DNA from: Fistularia commersonii
Lineage: Eukaryota; Chordata; Actinopteri; Syngnathiformes; Fistulariidae
Assembly: GCA_037954325.1 (NCBI GenBank)
Contig: JBBMNZ010000021.1
Location: 12,756,116 to 12,820,115, forward strand
Reading direction: 5' to 3'
DNA length: 64,000 bases
Of the stretch, positions 13,316 to 25,900 are shown one piece after another. Position 1 is the stretch's first letter. The number at the start of each line of letters is the position of its first letter. The notes beneath the pieces were generated by a model, which did no database searches, was not told where the DNA came from, and saw only the letters and a list, made by a program, of their open reading frames with translations. The position numbers were made by a program, and so were the translations under genes.

Positions 13316-14146
13316 CCGTATTTTCACGACCATAAGGCGCCGTCTCAGTTATGTGTGCCATTGCTGTATTGAACACACACATAAGGCGCACCTGATTATA
13401 GGGCGCGGGTTTTAATATACAATCCCCACCCGCACTTCCCCCTTTAACATTCTCATGGTAGTCGTCTGTGTTAGTGATCTGGCTGGGCTGGATGTGTTTG
13501 TCGGCGATGTGTTTGCTGCAGTAGGAGCGGAAGATGGCCAGCTTTTCAGCTTTTGCGCTCCCGTAGTCCTGGTCCGGATGTAAAAATGGCACCGTTTCAT
13601 GAAACGAAAGCACCAAGACGGACCTCCTTGGAAATGTTCATTTTCTCCTGCTCGCGTTACAGCTTTTAGTCCATCGGCGACCGTCGAAACGCTTCTCCCG
13701 CTCGTTCTTTGCTCGATGATCCACCGCTGGAGTCTTTCCTCCGACTCGGGCCGCCTCGTCTTATGTCAGCTGCGCCTCCTTGACCCGTCGGAGCTCGTTT
13801 TCCAGCTTCCTCCACTTGCAAACCATCGATTCATTAATCTTAAATTCTCTCGCGGCAGCTCAATTTCCACGTTCCTCGGCGTAGCTCATGGCCTTCAGTT
13901 TAAACTGTGCTTCATAAGCGCGTCTCTTTGCCATTTTCAGGTTTGTTAAAACAACAATGTTCTGCATAACGCACATACCCGTTCTTTTATACACACTTTT
14001 ATCCCCCTTTAACGTTCTCGTGGTGTTCTCTACTACGTCCGCCTTACAACAACAACACACACAGGGCGCACTGCACTACAGGGCGCGCCGCACATTTTGA
14101 AGAAATCTGAGACTTCTATGTGCGTCTTATAGTCGTGAAAACACGG
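13316..14146 (-). mobile_element. pogo/Tigger-like DNA transposon relic, internally deleted
   Basis: Inverted ends CCGTATTTTCACGACCATAA and TTATAGTCGTGAAAACACGG are flanked by TA on both sides (13314-13315, 14147-14148), as for Tc1/mariner-pogo insertions. On the minus strand, residues MAKRRAYEAQFKLKAMSYAE (from about 13932 downwards) match the start of the Brinker-type DNA-binding domain of POGK-like transposases. The frame then breaks, and a later piece contains ADKHIQPSQITN. The DDE catalytic core is mostly missing, so it cannot move by itself. Confidence 0.85.
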
Positions 14147-14780
14147 TATAGATTAGCGCGACCCGGGTCAGTAGATGCTTGCGTGATAATACATTTTTAA
14201 AGAATGACATCGTTACAACCAAACTTTCAATTACACAGCGGACATCCGCTTTTCAGACGGTCCCTGGAGAGCACCCCGGTGCGTTGCTCGTTCTCACAGA
14301 CCTCGATGGCATCCGGGCGCATTCTCGATTGTACTCGGAGCTTTTCCAATTGTGATCGGCGCACCGCGGTGCATGTTAATGGAAAGGGGCTTCTGTGCAC
14401 GACTTTCAGACGCGAAACCTGTCTTTTCCTCCTCACTCCATTTCACAGCCTGGTCAATGGAACCTTTGTGGAGGGTTTTGAATTAATTAGGTCTATAGAG
14501 ATGACAGTGTCTTCGCCTCTGGGTTTAAGCCAAAGCCCCGCTTTCCTATCCAGTTCGAAACAGCAGTGGCAATTCCACTTACGATTTCATTTTCTTTGAG
14601 CAAGGATGATTAAAAGGAATTGAATCGGTGGCAAGTTTTGTAATAAAAATGAGGCGTCTCCAAGGTTGACATAATATTAATAATTTGCTTTGGAACGTCT
14701 AACTCGCCAGTCCTATTACTGGTCACAAATAATACTTTCATGCATTTATGGGCGCTAAATTATGAACGCCAGCAAATCCG

Positions 14781-14802
14781 TTTTTTTTTTTTTTTTTTTT
14801 TT
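14781..14802. repeat. Poly(T) run
   Basis: Uninterrupted T run of about 22 bases in the intron before the first visible magi1 exon. Confidence 0.9.
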
Positions 14803-15666
14803 GTTTGTTTCTCCCCTTTGATTCCAGCCGTGTCCTGTCCTTGATTGAATAGCGTTTATACATCCGGCAGTCTTTAATAAACACAATGTGGAGGAATTGA
14901 CTTAAAGTGGGCCAGCGGTGAGGGAACTGCGGCGTGTTAGAGATTTACTGTAGTCGCACACGGACGCCGCGCACGCCGTACGCCCGCTCGAGTTCGGATC
15001 CGCGCAGGAGTGATTTATCACCGGTTTCACCCAATGTGGCTGCGGCAGGAGCCTCTCCCCGCCGTCCCCACATATCTATTTTTACCTGCTTATTGCTTAC
15101 CAACCCACTAGTGACGGGGTGATGGTGTGACAAGACTGATAGATAAGGAGATGGTAAAGAGAAAAAGGCAAGGGGGGGAGGGGGGGTCCATTGTTGAATT
15201 GTGTCAAGGGGAAAAAAAAAAATTATTACATTTTCTCAAGGGAATTAATTGCAATGCAGGTGACAGAAAGAACACACAATTTTTTATTAAAAAAAAAAAC
15301 AGTTGTGATTTCATGATCACTCGCATTTGCACTTTCTCAATTGTAGCTCTATTGATTCACAGGGCCGTCCCACCGCGTGCCCGTCCAGGTGATTCCTCGC
15401 TCTTAAAGTGCGAAGGAATCACCTCGGAGGAAGGAAAATGCAATACATTCTGTCTCTCATCGTTGTCTATCTTCATTTGTTGTCGTCGTTCGCTTGTTTT
15501 GGCTGTTTTTTTTCCCCCCAACCGACGGGGTTCAAACTAATACCGCCTTGTGGCTGCAGGTCAGGAGTGAGCAGTGAGTCGGTCAGTGACTCCAGAGAAC
15601 TTTACACAGCAGCTGCCAGATATTAGGATCGCTGACTCATTCGTATTTATCTCTTCGGCTTCCTAG

Positions 15667-15786
15667 GTACGACCCGCGCCCCACGCGAAGGAGAGGTTCC
15701 GGGTGTCGACTACAACTTCCTTTCGGTGGAGGACTTCCTGGAGTTGGAGAAGAGCGGGACCCTGTTGGAGATCGGAACATATGAAG
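15667..15786 (+). CDS. magi1: magi1 exon w1: C-terminal part of the GK domain
   Basis: Acceptor TTCCTAG before 15667 and donor GTGATT at 15787. The first two bases (GT) finish a codon begun upstream, which would be Cys if the previous exon ends in T as in remembered MAGI1. It reads TTRAPREGEVPGVDYNFLSV, then EDFLELEKSGTLLEIGTYE, and ends on the first base of a Gly codon. This is the end of the guanylate kinase-like domain, which in MAGI proteins is catalytically inactive and serves protein binding. The exon joins w2 as GNYYG. Confidence 0.97.
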
Positions 15787-16851
15787 GTGATTCGGGATTC
15801 TGATTTGAGGCGTCTCCAGCAGTTTGCGCGGATAGCGGGGGGGGGGGGGGGGGCTTTCTGATTTTTGGAGTCTCCGCTTTCCCCCGCCGTGGGTTCTCCA
15901 GGTTTCCCACAGTCCAAAGTCACGCAGCGAGTTAATTGGAAACCTCTAACCCACTGCATCGAAGCAGAGTTGGTCAGGAAGGGCTGCGGCTAAAAATAAA
16001 AACAACCATTAGCATCCCCGGTCGGCCGGGCTCGAGCTCACCGCCGTGCGTTAAATGAGCGCATCCAAGAAAAGTAAAGGTTTTGTATCACATTTCGAGT
16101 GTCGTCGAGAAGTTCTTCACCAAGGTGTAGAAGCCACCGGCTTAGCTAAGGGATCCTCAGATAAGGCTTCCTCTAAGTCGCCTCGCTCCTTCAGGCGGAG
16201 CTCGCCGAACCCGTGAAGCACAAGGTGTGCTCCTCGGCGGGCGTCGTGGATATTTCTTTTAAGTTCCGCTTTGGATTGGACGGAGCAAGACACGTTAATA
16301 CTGTGACCGAACAGCCGCTGAGCAACACGTCCTTTAGCTGTTTGCGACGAAGAGAACTTGCATGCAGACTGTTGTGTGATTCAGTTACAAATGGACCTGC
16401 AGGTTGTTGGATGCTTCTGGTTTTTGTCTCCCGCAGTGCACCTCAGAACTCTGTCCTCCAAACGGTTCTTTGCTCTTGGCTATCATTAAAGAAATCAAAG
16501 CGGCGTGCTCAACCTCAGTGCACAAATATGGAGTCGGTTCAGCTGGCTTCGTATCTCATTGGCAAAAAGAGAGTATTCACCTGATACTGGCTGATGAGTA
16601 ATAACAGAGTTAATGGAAAATTAGTGTTGTTTTTATTTGATCATTATCATTATTATTATCCTAGAGGATTAAAAAATGATTTACTTGGTTGGGATTAAGT
16701 CTAGAGTGATAAAGGGCAATGACAATGAAAAAAGTCAATCTGTACAACAACCCCTACTTATACACAAATTACTACATGTCATCATATGCATGTACTTGTA
16801 AATATGCATATATATATATGTTACATTTATTTTCAATATATTTAATATATA

Positions 16852-16891
<40 letters not shown>

Positions 16892-16894
16892 TAT

Positions 16895-16929
<35 letters not shown>

Positions 16930-19900
16930 ATGATGTTTTACATACCTTTAACTTTATTTGTATTTATTTCTTTTGATTTTCACTGTTCTTTTGATCTTAT
17001 TTTCATTATTTCCTTTTTTAATTCTCTATTTTTATATAGAGTTGTATTTTGATTCTTCCCCACTTGACTCTGTAGCAGGAGCTGCTTTCAACAAAAAGCA
17101 ATAACCCCCCTCGGGGAATCAATAAAATATTCTGATCCTGATAATTGAACCAAAATATTCACAGAATCTGTACCTGATCAATTACATTTCAATTTCTTTA
17201 CTATTCTGGGGAAGTAACGTAGTGGAAAAGATAAATGCTAGAAATGCTAGCAGAAGAGAGTAATAAGTACGTGATGAGGAAGTAACTATGGCGACACTAG
17301 AATTGCCAGCCATTGTTGTCCATATGGTCCATGTGTCCACTGATAGACCAGTGGATCTGTAACCATGGGTTGGACAGTGTACAACGTCAATAGACAGACA
17401 GCAGCGGGTTATATACCTGAGGATTCACACGGCTTTAAGTAGGACCGACATTCATGCCGAAATTGCCATTATTGAAGTTATTGTGTCATGTTATGTGATC
17501 GGGATATGCTGACTCATCACCGTTTGTCACTAGGACTTATGTTGTGTCACTTTGGTTTTGTTGTGACGATACCAAATGTACCAATTGTAGATCTTTGCAC
17601 CGATGCAAAGATCTACATTTTAGATTTTGCATTAGATCCCTATTTGTGACTATTCATTCATTTGAGGAAAACCCAGACTCTCCTAAAACCCACCTGTTCT
17701 CATATCTATTTATACAATAATGTATGCGTATCAAATATGCTACTTAAAATGTAGCTTCTGCCAAGCTGTCCAGGTTTGATTCCTGTCAAAAGGCACGTTT
17801 TTCTACTTTATTTTCTAAATGATTCATTGTCAGATTTCTGGCAAAGTATAAATGACTCATTTGAGTCCATGACTTTGTTTGGATGCAGGGATTTATAAAA
17901 TTATCACAGCCTTAAAAAAAAGCAACACGTCTATTTGACCCGAGTCTTAAACTCGTGTTGATCGTTTTAGTCCTGTCAAATCACAATTTCTCCTCCCCCT
18001 CCCTCTTAAAAATCTCGTTTTGAGTTTGCCAGCACGCACGCTCAAAAACACCCAACAGCCAATTGGCAAGATATGATTCACTGACAGCAGTGGTCAATTT
18101 TTATCCGTTCTGTTGATGTTAAAGAAATTCACTTCGACATCGGTAGACCGGCTGCTCCTTCGATCACGACGTCCTTGGACAGAACGCGGGACTCCACCCA
18201 CCCATTTGCTCCCGATGGTCTGGTTAGCGCCTCTCGTGTTAGCGCTGTCGCTATCGGTGTTTGCGAAATCCGTTTTTAAGCGCTTTGAAACTGCAAGGTC
18301 AGAGTGAAAGCACTCTGTAAGTCGAGACGGTTTACCGTTTAAGTGATAAAGGGCTAAATAAAAAGTAGAGAAAAGAGAGCATACAACTGAATTGGGTAAA
18401 TGTACAATTTCGACTTGTTACTGGTGCCGTTTTGATCCACCAGTAAAGGTCAGCCGGCCTATTTATGTCACCTATGGTTTCCATACCATATAAACCCAGG
18501 TCAGGCATTTAATTCGTTCTTTCCCCGTCTATTCCGCTTACCGTCTAAATTTCACACATCGTCAGGGTTCAATTCCACGTGTACAATTTATCCCCCGTCC
18601 GAGATTTCAATGCAAATAAAGGAGGCCGTCATGAGGTGAAAAAACAGTCGGAGCTTTGACTGAGAACTAGCAAAGAAATGCTGAAAAGGTGCAGCGCAGC
18701 AGTTTTGCAATTTCTCTTCACACCAAGAAGGGCTCTGGTCGGATTCCAACTGGAGACTTTTCATTTCGGACTCTCCGTGTTCTCCCCGTTTCTGCCTGGG
18801 TTTCCTCCAGGTTCCTCCCACAGTCCAAAAACCTGCAGGAGCTTCGATGGAGACTCCAAGTTACGTGCAAATGAGCGAGTGGATGGCTGGATATTTTTTA
18901 TTGATCCGCATCGGGGAAATTCTTTTGTCACAGCAGCGCAACAATGAAAGTATCAATAAATAGGGGTATAATTCTAAATAGGGAGACAATTCAAAGATAG
19001 ATGTGGGATGTCTCGATATGGGGCCTTGTGAACGACCAAGGTGAACGAAAGCCGGGATGGACTCCAGCATTCCCCACCGACCATGACTGCAGGATAAGCA
19101 GTCTAGAGAACGAATGCACGGTTTTGCGCACCGATACAAAAACACATGATCGAAAACAAAAGAGCCATTGCCAGTTTGACTCTTTAGTGAAGAAAAAGTC
19201 CTTGAAAACAAAGAGTCAAGACCAGAGCAGCCCGCAAAGGAGGGTTAACGTTGTCAACCTCTGTCGAGACATTCCTTCATGGGTGTAGGTTCCTGGAAAA
19301 CATCCAGAAAGTCTCTCCACTCCTGGAACGAAATCGAGGGCATTGCTCTGCGCTCGTGTTCGGCATGAAGCTGCAAAACCCAGAGCTGCATTTCAAAGTG
19401 CAGATAGATAAGGATTTCACTGGAGGATTAAAAAACGGAATTATTCTCTCGTATCAAATTGTTTATGAGCTTCCGAAACAGAGACTACGTCGAGAAATGG
19501 CTTTCGCTCTCTCTGCAGCGTTTGTATTTGTTTGAAAGTCTGCGCTCATCAGCCTCACATTGTTTTATATCCATTGTGGCTCGGTGCCACAAATTCCCAA
19601 AAAATATACTCTAACTGTCCGGATACCCGTGGTACTAACTACATTACATTATGCGGCACAAAAGGAGAATGTAAAAGCTGATAAAAAGCAAATTTATCCT
19701 TTAAGCCCATCCCTCTTTCTTTGGCTGAAAATCGGTTATTGGTGATGTTGTGGAAAAAAACAAACAAAAAAATGGTTTCTTGTGGTCTGTGTTTGTTCCA
19801 CAGAGGCCGCTTCAATGAACATCCCCACCATGCGCGGTGGAAACAGAAAAATCCCAATCCCAAAAAGGTTTTTTTTGCCCAGCTATTTGTCAGAGAAGCT

Positions 19901-19948
19901 CCCCGTTTGCGCCAAATGCTGTTAAAACAAATAATTTAATGAACTAAT

Positions 19949-19984
<36 letters not shown>

Positions 19985-22900
19985 ATAGAGGACAAAGGCA
20001 CCTCTTCAAAGTCACATGAAAAAAAAAAAAATCAATAAAATGAAAAAAATCCGACAAGGTTGTTGTATATTTGAACATTTCTGTAAGCTGCCAAAGTAAT
20101 GTTTCTTTCCCGGACACATGAAAGGAATGTTGGTTTTATCTTTCGCCCTTAACCGACTCACATTCTCCCGCAACTTCAGTGTGTATTTGCATACAAAGGC
20201 TTCGACTGAACCCCCCCAACTCACTCCAGCGTCCCACCGTGTGACCCCCCCCCCCCTTTTCCCCCCCTGCTAAAATGCCTCTCTTTTCACTCTTTATTTT
20301 AATCCCTCCTCCCTGCCTTCTCTCTTGTTGCCTAGGTAACTATTATGGGACACCCAAGCCACCGGTGCAGCCCCCCAGTGGGAAAGTGATTAGCAGTAGC
20401 AGCGGCAGCGGTGATGCCCCACTGCCAGACGGGCTTAGCAGTAGCCTGCCGGGCTCGCAGCACTCCACTCCTCGACGCACCAAGTCCTACAATGACATGC
20501 ACAATGCTGGAATAGTGCCTGGAGAGCAACAGCAGGAGGACGACGAGGACCTCCCTGACATGTACAGTAGTTATACAGGTACGTGTAACCGCAATCGAAG
20601 CTCGATTTCGGGACCGGAGTAAGACGTACCCCGGGCGGGATCTATGTTACGAACTAGCCGGTTCCAAACTAAAGACAGGAAATCCCAGGAACTCTTTTCT
20701 ACTGTCCAATGTTGGTAACTTTGAGAAGTTCTGTGATGCTCCATTGAGAAAAGGATCCTAATGAAATCATCAGGATTGTGTTTGCTTGCGCTGCGTTTAT
20801 ATACTGCTCAAAAAAATAAAGGGAACACTAAGAAAACACATCCTAGATCCGAATGAATGAAATATTCTTAGTAAATTCTTTGTTCTTTACATAGTTGAGT
20901 GCACTGACGACAAAATATCGTGAAAATTATCGAAAGGAATCAAATGTATTAGCCCGGTGGAGGTTTGGATTTGCGGTCATACTCAAAATAAAAGTGGAAA
21001 AACACGACGGGCTGATCCTACGTTGATATAATGTCCTTAAAACAAGTCGAAATGAATCGGTGTTGCTTCCTAAGTGGACATTTTGATTGGCTTGGAGTTA
21101 TATTGTGCTGTTGAGATGTTCCGGTTACTTTTTTGAGCAGTATATTACGATACCGCTGTCATTTGGGAGTTTTATCAGTCAGAGCAGACGTAATGAGAGG
21201 CTGCCCGCTAGCTCGTGCTTGTCGATCTTGACCCATCCATTGCAATGCATCACCTTGTGATTGCCTGAACTCGGTGTGTGTTTGAGCTGCACCCTCCTTA
21301 GTCCTGTGACATCCAATTTCTGCAAGACAAACCGCCATCCCATGGCATCACGCGGGACACTTGCGTCTCCACTGTCGGTGTCACGGAAATGAATCGAACA
21401 AGCGGTCAGACTAATGAACATAAGCAAACATACAATGGAATTGTAAAGCCTGAAACACTCACGAGGGATGTGAGGGTGTCCGAAACAGGAAATGAAACTT
21501 GAAAAGTCAAATCCCACAGTCTTGTTTCTATTATTCTATCAGACCTCACTTATCAAACGTCCGTCTTTTTCTACCAGAGAGACACGACCAGCACCTACGC
21601 TGGATCCTCCGCCTCGATCGCTAGGAACCAGTGAGGGATTTATTAATCTATTAAGTCTACATTTCTGTTTAGACCTCCAAAAATGCAGAGGTGATGAAAG
21701 TCAACGGCTTGTACACCGGCAACAATGTGGGACAATGTGATCAGAGCGGCGCCTTTGCGGCGCACACCCAATAAATCCTCGACCTCGGTTTATTTGTCAG
21801 CGTTTTATTCCGTTTTTGAAAAGCAACGAAGCAAAAAGGCCACTCAGATCGCATTTGTTTCTGCAGCGAATATAAAGAAGGATGCCGTCCCTTAAACAAT
21901 TCCTAGCGTTTCAACGGTCCTCGCGTTCGCCCCAGTTGCTAGTGTTCCTCCGGATCTCTTAATTGGTTTTGCATTTTCAGTTTAAAGGTGAAAGGCAATA
22001 GCAAGCCGTATGGGAAAGGCATTCCCATGCCGGGTAAAGTGACGGCCTGCCTCAGATGGTTGGACAAGATCTTTCAAATTCATTTGAATACAGGCTACCG
22101 GTTTGGAATAAGCACAATAGCCAACGCCGAATGCCGAGCTTGATTCGTTTTGTCACGTTTACATTAGCCGTATATCGACCAAAACACAGCATCTGGCTTT
22201 GTGACCGGGTAAAGTGACGGCCTGCATCAGATTGTTTGACAAGATCTTTCAAATTCATTTGAATACAGGCTACCGGTTTCGGAATAAGCACAATGGCTAT
22301 CGCCGAATTCCAAGCTTGATATACACTGCTCAAAAAAATAAAGGGAACTCTTAAAAAACACATCCTAGATCTAAATGAATGAAATATTCTTATGAAATAC
22401 TTTGCTCTTTACACAGTTGAATGTGCTGACAACAAAATCACACAAAAATGATCAATGGAAATCAATTGTATCAACCCATGGAGGTCTGGATTAGGAATCA
22501 CACTCAAAATTAAAGTGTAAAAACAAACTCCAGGCTGATCCAACTTTGATGTAATGTCCTTAAAACAAGTCAAAATGAATCTGTGTTGCTTCCTGAGTGG
22601 ACACTATGATTTCACAGAAGTGTGATTGACTTGGAGTTACATTGTGTTGTTCAAGTGTTCCCTTTATTTTTTTGAGCAGTATATTTTGTCGTGTTCCCAT
22701 TAGCCCTCTGTTGACCAAAACACAGCATCTGGCTGTGTGACCGCGACTCGCCCGCCCTCTCGCACATTAAATTTTCGAAGATAATTAACATACACACTCG
22801 CTGTTACCAATGTCAAACTCAAGTCAAGGATGTCCTTCCGCCGGTGCCGACGTGATCGTCAAAACCAAAAGGCGTAAGCCTGGCGGCGCGCCGGCAGCTG

Positions 22901-25900
22901 CTCGAGTGTCGTCTTTGACGGCAACCTGAGAACATACCGGGGGTCTGTTTGGTTTGGAGTGTATCACCAGAATGTGATCCTTCTCCTTGCAGCTCCGGAG
23001 GAGTGAAGTGCAGAATCCTGGCGGTTGATGGATAAAGTGTGTGTGTGTGTGTGTGAGGGGGGGTGGGGGTGGAAGGTGGCAGGAAACGAGAGGGAGAGAG
23101 GGTGTGGTTGGGAAAGTGTTAAAGGGTGGAGAGTCCCGCCTGGGCAGGGAGACGGACGCGCACGGTCGAGCTGTGCACGTCGTACAGAATGCTCAGACAA
23201 TGAAGAGGTGTGAGAGAAAAAAAAAACACAAGAGGAGCGGAATCGAGAGAACGTCAGCGGAGGCTGCTGAAGTGAGAGGCTGCAGAATGCAAGAGCTTCT
23301 TTGATTGGTGAGTCAGGGATCTCTGAGTTCAACCGCATCAGCATGTATCCATGCGTCCAAAAATGTCAGATACTGCCATCTGGCTGCGGATAGAGGAGGG
23401 TGAACGCGTCGTCCACATCCATCGCGGGTCTAGATGTTGCTGACGGTACCTTGTCGGGGAAAGAGGTGCATCGCTGTGGCTTCATTTGAAATGATTGCGA
23501 CGTTGATGTTTGCCGGTTGGCTCAAGTGGTTTGACAAGATTCCAATACACGTTGCTCTCGTTTTGAACGTTTCCTGTAGTCAGTAGGTCAGTGGGCGCCG
23601 GGAGTCGGTTCCCTCGGCTTCAAGCTTTGGAGACCATGTGTTTTTTTTTTTTAAACGTGGGAGCAAAAGTTTGTTGTCTTTTTTTTTATTTATTTTTTTA
23701 TTTTGTTCGCCATCTGTGTGCGTAAGTGTCGAGGACGCCAGTCAAGTAAGTGTGAAACCCAGATAACAGGAAGCTCGGTGACGGCACTTCAGAGGCCACG
23801 GTCGTAGGTGTGAACTGCCCACACAGCAGTCTTCGTTTACGTAAATGGCTTTATCTGTAGCGGGGCATTGTCTGCTCAACAGATGTCTTTATTGACCTGT
23901 AAGATTTACTTGAGAGCTTTCTTTGTAAATAATTTGGAAGTCCTCAAGTCAAAGGAATCTCGTGGGCCAGATTAGAACCTACAGGATCCCAATAAACCTG
24001 TTACGAGATAAGATTATACTTTAACTGTTTTGCAGAGAACTGCAGTGTTAAAAGCTGCAGAGAAAATGATAGATGTACCATTAGATAAAAACACAACTCT
24101 AGGAGAATATTAACATACTAAATGAATACCCCAAATTAGCAGGTAAGCCTGCACATGTACATTTATATATAATATCGGATTTTTGAGCTTGTCATATCAG
24201 CAGCCCATTTAAATCAGTGCTGACTAGAGTGGAGATATTTAATTTTTATCTTTTTTATTTTTTCCCATATATCCTGTGATTTGAATGAACTATCAGAAAT
24301 ACAGAAAAAAAAATCATTGTCGCTTCCAAGAAAAACATCTCTGTCCGCTGTCCTTTAACGCTCTCATTTCAGAAACAGTTTTTTTTTGTCTCCGTCCCGT
24401 ATTACCACCCCGGTTGCAAAAAAATAGGCCTCTGACGGCCCGACATCTTTGTCCACCTTCTGCCAGGAGACTCTAGCGAGTTAGACGATATTCATCACTC
24501 GGTGCGACCCTTCGCCCCCCGCCAGAGTGACCTGTCCTACACTGGGACAGCCCTCATACCACCGGCCACCACGGAGAGCACTCAGCAGACCAACTCTCAC
24601 CTGAGCCATCCTCCCCCAGAGGACCCGCTGGGACCTCTGCCTGACAACTGGGAGATGGCCTACACCGAGAACGGAGAGGTCTACTTCATAGAGTAGGTAT
24701 CCTTTGCTTTGTATCGAAGGTCGCCATGCGCTGCTTTTGTACCATCGGAGCCAACATTTCAATGGAAAACACCAATATGGCACCAACAAGAGTTTAGACT
24801 CTATGGAAATGGAAAAACATCAATCCGTTTGTCGTTCCATTGCTCTACCTGTGCGGTAAACTCTGACTAGGAACCTGTGGTTTGTCTGGTTCTCAGTCTA
24901 AATCCTCTCGTCTTGGCAACTGGACTTGAATTTTTTCACTTGAAGACGTTTCTCCCTTCATCCGAGATGTTCAGAACTGAAGAAGCATCTCGACGAGAGG
25001 TGAAACGTTTTCGAGTCCGGTTGCCTTAATAAGAAGATTTCAGCAAGAATCCGCCATAGTTTTGACTGTTTATTATAACCGTACGCTTTACTGTTAATTC
25101 GCACTCCGTTATTATTTTGTTCATTTCATGTCACCATTGGATTGTGAGAAAACGCCCTCTCGATTCCTCTGCGTGTCCGCTAAATGCGGTAAAATGGGCG
25201 ATAAAGCCGACAGCGGAACACGTGTGTTTGCAGCTTTCCGTGAACATTCGGTGAAAAAAGAGTCTCGTGTAAAAATCGCTCCGCGTTATTGCGCGGACAG
25301 TTTCGATGAAAGGAGTTTCCTGATCCACGCACATCTCCTGTCGACGGTTTAGCAGGACTGTCGACTCCAACCGAACACGACAAAGTCTTTATCTTTGCAG
25401 CTTGAATGGGCGTCAGTATGACAAATGTCATATTACGATTATTTCCGTTGTTCTCGTATGAAGAATTGGGGAAAAACATTTGCAGATGTTTCACACTCAT
25501 TATTTAATAATTCCAATTCACTCTGTAATTTTCCTGTCAACATCGTAGAAGCCGTAAAAACATGCCAGATGGAAAGGACGAGGTCGGTCCCGCTATTTCC
25601 GTCAGCTCAGAGTAATTAAGTGTGTTTTCTATCCAGCCACAATACAAAGACCACCTCTTGGATAGACCCTCGGTGCCTGGACAAGCCTCAGAAGCCCCTG
25701 GAAGAATGTGAAGATGACGGTATGTCGGCGTTCGCGTGCGTCACCGCCGCTCCGAGACCCAACACGAGAACGTACGAGTGTCCTTCACCGCCGCTGACAA
25801 AACCTCGTTTAAACATGAAATGTTATTGTCTGGTGGATTTTATCCGAGGCGCTTGTGCCAAAGTAGCTGTTCCTGCAGTTACCCTTAGGTGACACTGTTG

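Larger units (their letters stand above)
1..15666. other. intronic or upstream DNA before the first visible magi1 exon
   Basis: No magi1 exon was found here. PDZ0 and the first part of GK must lie before base 1, so this is inferred to be one intron, or the end of one. It holds TG/TATG arrays (51-122, 538-1140, 3309-4107), a hairpin-repeat copy (8728-8810), a SINE-like repeat (11171-11370), a pogo-like relic (13316-14146) and one orphan coding-like segment (6297-6479), listed separately. The other stretches (1141-3300, 4111-6290, 6490-8720, 8811-11170, 11371-13315, 14147-15666) show only short unsupported ORFs, homopolymer runs and ordinary AT-rich sequence. Confidence 0.75.
15787..20335. other. 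intron 1 of the visible gene
   Basis: 4.5 kb. It holds a 17-base G run (15837-15853), SINE-like fragments (15848-15970, 18740-19120), a TA/TG microsatellite (16858-16929), two LINE-like 3' tails (17098-17142, 18893-18945), a perfect hairpin (17586-17617) and a 29-base A run (19952-19980). A C run and pyrimidine tract lead to the w2 acceptor. No exon seen. Confidence 0.85.
20579..24466. other. intron 2 of the visible gene
   Basis: 3.9 kb. It holds two copies of the TA-flanked element (20802-21142 and 22324-22681) and a 175-bp tandem duplication (22032-22745) that contains the second. A short (GT)n lies at 23038-23057. The rest shows T runs and no exon. Confidence 0.85.

Noticed and set aside
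22052..22363. 103-codon minus-strand frame with internal repeats
   Set aside because: It simply reads the two duplicated units; no homology.
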